NCBI RefSeq assembly: GCF_047495875.1
Contig: NC_092461.1
Location: 68,684,299-68,748,298, forward strand
Direction of reading: 5' to 3'
Length of the DNA stretch: 64,000 nucleotides
Source of the DNA: Pithys albifrons albifrons
Lineage: Eukaryota; Chordata; Aves; Passeriformes; Thamnophilidae
The notes below the pieces were generated by a model. That model made no database searches, was not told the DNA's origin, and worked only from the letters and a program-made list of their open reading frames with translations. The translations under genes and the position numbers were made by a program. Below, in pieces: positions 58,209 to 64,000 of this stretch; position 1 is the stretch's first letter; the number at the start of each line of letters is the position of its first letter.

Positions 58209-61200
58209 CTGAGAATGCAGAGGCAAAAAGAGTAGCAAACTGAATCTTCCATCTGTGAGAAGATTGTGTTTGGAAAGACAGAGTCCTTTCAATGCTGAAA
58301 TATTTTTTTCCTTTCTGAGAGTAAGGAAAGACATTACAGTTCTACCATTCATATTTGGAGACGCTGTTCAGAACCTATGTGGATCTTTGAATAAGTACAT
58401 TTTTAATTCTTCATGATCACTGCAGCCCAGGCTTTATTATGAAAAACATCCCAGACTTTTGGGTAGAAAAAAACTCCTGATGAATAACTTACAGAAATCT
58501 CATGAAAACTAAAGTTAAACCCAATCCCTCATAACTGAAATAAAGGCAGTGCTTCAAGTATCAGGAGAGACCTGGTAAATTAAATTTTGGTTTAGATAAG
58601 GTATTTTATTTTTAAATATTTCAAAGCATTTTATATTCTAAGACATCCTATTTTTCAAACGGGAAACTCCGTATTATTCAACTCTGAACAGAAATACTGA
58701 CACTGTTGATGACTGTGCAAACAAAGGAAGATACTGGCATTAGAAACTATAACTAAGGCTGTGCACGCATACAGGCAAGAATTGATGTGCTCTTCGGATG
58801 TAAATAGACATCTGGTTAAATATTGCTACAGCTACCAATAAACAAAAGCTAAATGGCAACTGCACTAGTGCATGTTGGGATGAATAAATTATGTGAGTGA
58901 GAGAATGAATGTGGTCTGTGTGAGAGATAATATGAGTGGGTGGGTAGATACATGGGCATGTGTGTGGGTGACATTAAAAAAACCCAGATGGATAGTAGAA
59001 ACATACGCTATAATTTTTATTTGTTGCCAGCCAATTTGCCACTAGGCAGGAAAAAGCATGAGGATCACAAACAAAGGAAGAGATGATTTTCAGAAAGAAT
59101 TATGTCAGCTGATCTATTCTACTTTGTGTCTCAGACTATTCTCTACAATGTGATCAGAAAAAGAAAACATCAATTATTATCTCTATCACAGCCTTAGGAC
59201 TTCCAGCATTCTTACCTTGTTATATCCATAATCTTCTCAAATAGTTACCATGGCAAGTTAGACCCCTGCATTTAAAGTATATGTAGACCAAAATAGGACC
59301 TAGATGTGAGGAACATCTTGCAAATAAGTTTTTGAGAGTATTCATTGCTTTTTAATTTTACTCTTTGTAGTTCAAGACAAATATAATTTTCTTGTCAGTC
59401 TACATGACCCTTGACTTAGAGGAAATAGCCTGTATTGATAATATTCACGTTCCTTAACAGTGAACTCTGAGAAAAAGACCTATCATTAGTTTCATTCTTT
59501 GTGATAATAATTAACATTCATTAGACAACAGTGGTCATAATCGTCCATTGTTATCAATGAATTCTCATAATAGTACATTAAATTGCCTACTCCCTCAGCA
59601 TTAGCAAGAATGGTTGATGTCATTGCATTTCTTTTTTTCCTTTCAGTATAAAGACATTTGGAACTCCATTAAACACACTACTGAAAGTATAATTAATGAA
59701 AGCCAAAAGCATTTTAAACAATTTTGCAAACCCATTTTACATTGTTTTCTTACACGTTGTTGCAATTTTCTGTGTTCCTAGCTTTTCCCTATATTCATCT
59801 CCTTTATCAGTTAAGAGAGATATTTTTTTTTCAAGTCTCAAGTTTCCTTAACTTTTTTTTCTTTTCCTGTTCATTCCATATTTTCCAGGGGTGTTGCTGA
59901 CATAATCTTGTCTCTCAAGACAGCTTGCCCTTTATGTTCCTGTCTTTCACCTTCTATTCTTAGATACTCACACTAAAACCTCATTCCAACTTTTTTATTT
60001 ATGTACTTCTATGTAAAAAGAATGTAAGACTGGTAGTAGCATTTTAGATTGCAGATCCATCTAGTTCAATATCGTGTTGCCAACAGCTACCAGTAACAGG
60101 CTTCTTGGGAAGAGTTGACAAACAGGGCAAGTATATAGTGATGCTTCTTGAATAGAAAGCCTCTCAGGCATTAGCAATGTATGTTTCAGATATTGCCTGC
60201 GTCAGAGATTGCATCTTTGTACTTAACAACTCTTGGTGGAAAGTTGTCTTCCATGACAATCTGCAGTGGCTTTTTGCATCAATATGGATTTTATCATCTG
60301 CAATGTCTTCTTCCAGAAAATAAAATGCATTAATTACACACTGCATAAAAAGTCACCTCTGTTTGTTTTGAATTTGCCACCTGCAAGTATCAATGAAAGC
60401 TCTTGTATTTCATGAGAAAATAGAAATACTCAGATTCTCTATGCCATTTTATATTTCTTATCTCCCTCATCCTTCCTCTCATTGTCTGTTTTCCAGGCCA
60501 AACAGTACTACTTGTTTGCTTCATTGTTCCTTGTATGGAAGATGTTTCATATCACTTGACATTCTTGCACTTTTTAAGACAAGTGAATCAGAACAAAACA
60601 AAGCAGCTATTATGCATCTGCACCAGAGAACTTACTTGGAGGCTTAACTGTATTTTCTGCCTTGAAGTGACTATTTTTTAACTTTTTCTAATAATTTCTA
60701 TATGTTTTATCTCTTCTGTTTTCCTTTTGTTTTGCTTCTACTGAGCAGTGGTCTGACACTCTTGCAAAGCTCTCCTAATGGTAAGGTCATTTTACTGTTT
60801 CAGAGCCCATCATTTTGCATGCAAATTTAAGGGGTTTTCCCCCTCACAGCCACTGCTTTTCATTTAGCTACAATAAATTTAATCTGCCATTTTATTATCC
60901 ATTCACTCTACATGAGGTTATTCTACAATCTCTGCCACCAACTTTCATATTACCTTAAATAGCTTAGTATCATTGGAATATTTTGTCATCTCACTGCTCA
61001 ACCCTTTCTGAAGAAGCTATCACACAATGAAGAACATGAATACAAAAAAATACCTCAGCTGAAGAACACTCACTTTCCACAGCACAAAAACTGCTCCCTT
61101 AAAATAAAGGATCTGCTTGGGAAAACACTCAACACAGTGGCTCTGAATTCCTTAACACAACAGTCGCATCACTGACTCTGTATTAATGTCCAACTTGCAA

Positions 61201-63170
61201 GTGCCATGTAAAGGATTTCTTTTTAGACCTCTTTTCCAGATTATGTCACTGAATTTGTGCCTTTATGTCTTTTACCAACTCTTCTAATTGCCTCTAATAA
61301 TTTGCCCTCAAAAATGCCAAGGGTTAACCTGTGTTTTTAATTATCCTGAAAATCAACATCAGATATCTCTTTGTATATTTTTATAGCCCAGTTTAGACTA
61401 GGACAGCAGGATTCTGCAAAAATAACATCTTACAAAAAAAAAAGTTTGCAAGAAATTGTAAGAAAAGGAAAAGAAAAACATGTCTAAATACTTTAGGTGG
61501 GAAGATGGGAAGACTATGGCTGAATTATTAAATATCTCCCAATATAAAGTAATTTCACTGGACACCAGGACACTAAATACTGCTATGAATCATCTAGCAA
61601 TAGGTTATTGCTATGGAAAGAAGATATTAAGCATTTTTTTAAAGATATATTTCATTTCCTCAGTAGTAAATGAAAATGTAATTAAACTTCATTGAAATAT
61701 ATATCTATATGCTTACCTCTTTTCATTCTTGTTGAAACTATTGGTAATTTTCATTTTATAGTGCAAAATAAGGTATACAAGGAAGGTAAAATCATACATT
61801 CAGGTCATCAGGTAAACTAGTGACTGAGCTTAGAAATGAATATAAATGTTCTGCCTGGGAGTGTTTCATACATTATATCATGGAGTCCACTTAGAGCAAC
61901 AGTTATCTGAAGATTGTACCTAAGCTAATAGACATTACATAAATAAGTAAAAAGAGAAGCAGAGGAGGTGAGGGCAAATTTTTAGGAAGGTTGCAAATGT
62001 AATATTGAAGAGTCAGAACAACATATAGGAATGTCTAAGTTGGATGATTAAAGAAACATTCTACGCAAGGAACAACACATCGACAACACAAGTGAGCAGC
62101 AGACAGAGGTCTATAAAAGCAGGAGACAAGCAAAGAGAAGGTGACATGGAAGAAAGTATTCACTGTCTTCCAATAAAAGACATGAAATGAGATTAAACTA
62201 GTATGTCAAAGTTTAATTTTGCATAGGTTGCAAATCAAGTACAGTTATACTGTCACAGAAGATTGTGGATGCTTATCACATTTCTAAAAAAGAGTCTATA
62301 CAAATTCACAGAAGGAAAGATATCAGTGACTCTGGAACACAGTGATGCTATGGTTGGTTTCCAAGTTTCTAAGCTCAAGAATATATTTTGATATCATAAA
62401 GCAAGTGAAGGAAGAGTTGTTAAGGGCAAGGCTAGGAAAGCAGTGGAATATGTTGCCTAGGAAAGACATGGCATATCAGCTATGAGAGAGCACAAGAAAT
62501 GGTATGAAATAAATATAGAGCATCCTGCTTTATTGTACAGGATAAACTGATCAATTGAAAGGTGTCTTTAAATCCTACCTAATCATACCTGGTCTGAGTC
62601 CAGGGTATGTGTGAATATGTTATATAGATGTAACCATTAATATGGTAATCAGCAAATGTTGACAAGAAAATCTCTCTTTGGATTTATCTTGAGCAGATAA
62701 CTATGTTTATGAGCAACTTTACCTGTTTGCAATTCTATATATAAATGGATTCATTAACATATAGTAGCTAACACATTTAAAATTGTTCTTTCAACTCTGG
62801 CTGAACAAATCTTTTTTAAAAATACATTTTAAAGGAGCAGTCACAAGAAATAGGCCTACTATTTTTATACCAGATTCACAAAGAGCTGAAAATCAAGCCA
62901 CAGAATTTTATCTATCATTGGATTTAGTTCCAGACTGTAAGAACAGTTACTGATGGTTTGCAGGTTTTAAATTTCTTGGTACATTAAGTATTCTAAAACT
63001 GTAATGCTAAATCAGGTAAAATGTCTATACTTAGTAAGCAACACATTCTTTCCATAGGTTACCAGAGTGCAACATCAATGCTTGTATTTCATAATTAAAA
63101 AGAAATATGGTATTGGAAAAAAAATAAAATACATCAAACAAACATGTAAGGAAAATAATTTAGTACTAAC
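58209..63170 (-). other. intron between e1 and e2
   Basis: 5.0 kb, AT-rich, with GTGAGTG/GTGGGTG-type low-complexity sequence at about 58890-58975. No exon is needed here, since e1 and e2 join in phase 0 within one domain, and none was seen. Confidence 0.7.
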
Positions 63171-63310
63171 CTGTCCTCTTTCAAAATTTGAGTGCCTTAG
63201 TCGCCTTTTACAGGAATCTCCCTGCTCTCCAAATACTGTAATAAATACATCTGCATCGGTCCCTGATGCAGGCAATGTTCCTGTATGAATACTGATCAAA
63301 TAAAGGACTT
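63171..63310 (-). CDS. RP1: PLAT gene exon e1 (first half of PLAT A)
   Basis: Most upstream exon I could read. Acceptor TTTTTCATGGCAG, donor GTTAGT, phase 1 to 0; its first two bases (AA) complete a codon from an exon outside the window. Encodes VLYLISIHTGTLPASGTDAD, then VFITVFGEQGDSCKRRLRHS and ends NFERGQ. A-S-G-T-D-A-D-V-F-I-T-V-F-G and F-E-R-G-Q are textbook PLAT. The in-frame ATG at the intron edge (63315-63317) is part of the acceptor region, not a start. Confidence 0.95.
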
Positions 63311-64000
63311 CTGCCATGAAAAATCAGAGACACAAGACATTACCAAGGCTGACTATTAGCACTGTAATTATCAAGCATTGTAAACAAATTTGGGTTTGGT
63401 AAAAGATTAATTTCAAGACCAAGGAATTAAGTTACAGGAGTTGACATCTGTTTTCTGAATTTCTTATAGTTTCCTTGCTACCTCATAGCACACAGTAGAG
63501 CATTAGAGACGAAATGTCCTTTATGCATCAATGCAACAATCCATGCTTGCACTAAAGATATCCTAGCTCTGAACGCTTATCCAGTGGTCACTGAAATCAT
63601 CTGAAAGAATCACACTGATTTTTTCAGGCATTGTAAAAAGCCTGGAGTTTTTGTAGGAATTCATGGTATTAAATTGAATTAGGATTGTCCAGTCTATTTT
63701 ACCAAGGGAAAAACCACAGACATAAGAAATTAAATCCACTTTTTGTTCTGGATCAGCTGAAGTGTGTTTTAATCTCACATTTTATACAAATATGCATTGT
63801 TATTATTATTCTTCACCACAAAGGATGGATTGCCATGGCTTCTGGCTGATGAGTTATATCGTACATATTCCTTGAGGCAACATGACAGAGGAACAATTTT
63901 ATGGGTTCTGTGAAGAATTAAATGTTATAACAGACTCGCTAGATGTATTTCCATTTGCAGTCTAGCCTTCAGTTAGATATTATGTGCAAAAACTTTTAAA
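63311..64000 (-). other. intron upstream of e1 (partial)
   Basis: 0.7 kb to the window edge. A 71-codon minus-strand frame at 63563-63778 was examined as a possible exon but lacks PLAT motifs and a good acceptor. Nothing else seen. Confidence 0.6.

Larger units (their letters stand above)
15169..64000 (-). other. RP1: RP1-like PLAT-repeat gene, 3' portion (15 exons read)
   Basis: Gene-level entry for exons e1-e15 listed separately. Together they code 773 residues plus a split first codon and form six PLAT domains: A (e1+e2), B (e3+e4), C (e5+e6), D (e7+e8), E (e9+e10+e11), F (e12-e15). Phases at successive ends are 0,1,0,1,0,1,0,1,0,1,2,0,1,2, then stop, and each matches the next acceptor. 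PLAT domains are beta-sandwiches that bind lipid or protein, often near membranes; LOXHD1 is built wholly from them. The gene lies directly upstream of XKR4 on the same strand, the expected place of RP1 (photoreceptor axoneme protein with N-terminal doublecortin domains, not in this window). The PLAT chain is read directly; the RP1 symbol is inferred from synteny and from my recollection of long RP1 models. Confidence 0.65.

Noticed and set aside
63563..63778. Minus-strand frame considered as another PLAT exon upstream of e1
   Set aside because: It has V-D and L-G-K-I fragments, but no W-F-L or F-x-C motif, no pyrimidine tract before a suitable AG, and no clear phase-1 donor.
1..64000. Search for tRNA, rRNA, CRISPR arrays or operon-like genes
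   Set aside because: None seen. Repeats present are microsatellites or mobile elements, with no regularly spaced unit pattern.

Overview
The window looks like bird nuclear DNA. It is AT-rich, with one strong CpG island, widely spaced intron-exon genes, several CR1 LINE tails ending in the typical ATTCTATGATTCTGTGA-type repeat, and at least one solo LTR of a type I recognise from neoavian (for example songbird) endogenous retroviruses. There is no bacterial-style gene organisation; almost all open frames are chance or antisense shadows.

Layout. (1) 1-5184 is the start of intron 1 of XKR4 on the minus strand. (2) 5185-6008 is XKR4 coding exon 1, inside a CpG island of about 4790-7480 that should hold the XKR4 promoter and 5' UTR. 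(3) 7481-15168 is a short intergenic stretch plus the 3' UTR of the next gene. (4) 15169 to the right edge is the 3' part of a second minus-strand gene. I could read 15 consecutive coding exons (e1 at 63171-63310 down to the terminal e15 at 15169-15223). Splice phases match at all 14 junctions, giving 773 complete codons and a stop. The product is a chain of six PLAT/LH2 beta-sandwich domains, like LOXHD1. Three are canonical (A, C, F: GTDA motif, W-F/Y-L motif) and three strongly diverged (B, D, E). Upstream exons lie beyond the window.

Identity of the second gene. It lies immediately upstream of XKR4 on the same strand, which is where RP1 sits in amniotes, and I recall long RP1 models with distal PLAT exons. 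I therefore call it the 3' end of RP1 (axonemal, photoreceptor), with LOXHD1-like PLAT gene as the fallback. The RP1 doublecortin domains are not in this window, so the symbol is an inference from synteny.

The introns carry CR1 fragments (20.9, 23.9-24.5, 40.3-42.0 kb), a solo LTR (34.5-35.1 kb), a cluster of four LTR-like blocks (51.2-55.6 kb), microsatellites, and a perfect 24-bp-arm palindrome at 39.43-39.48 kb. I see no tRNA, rRNA or CRISPR array.
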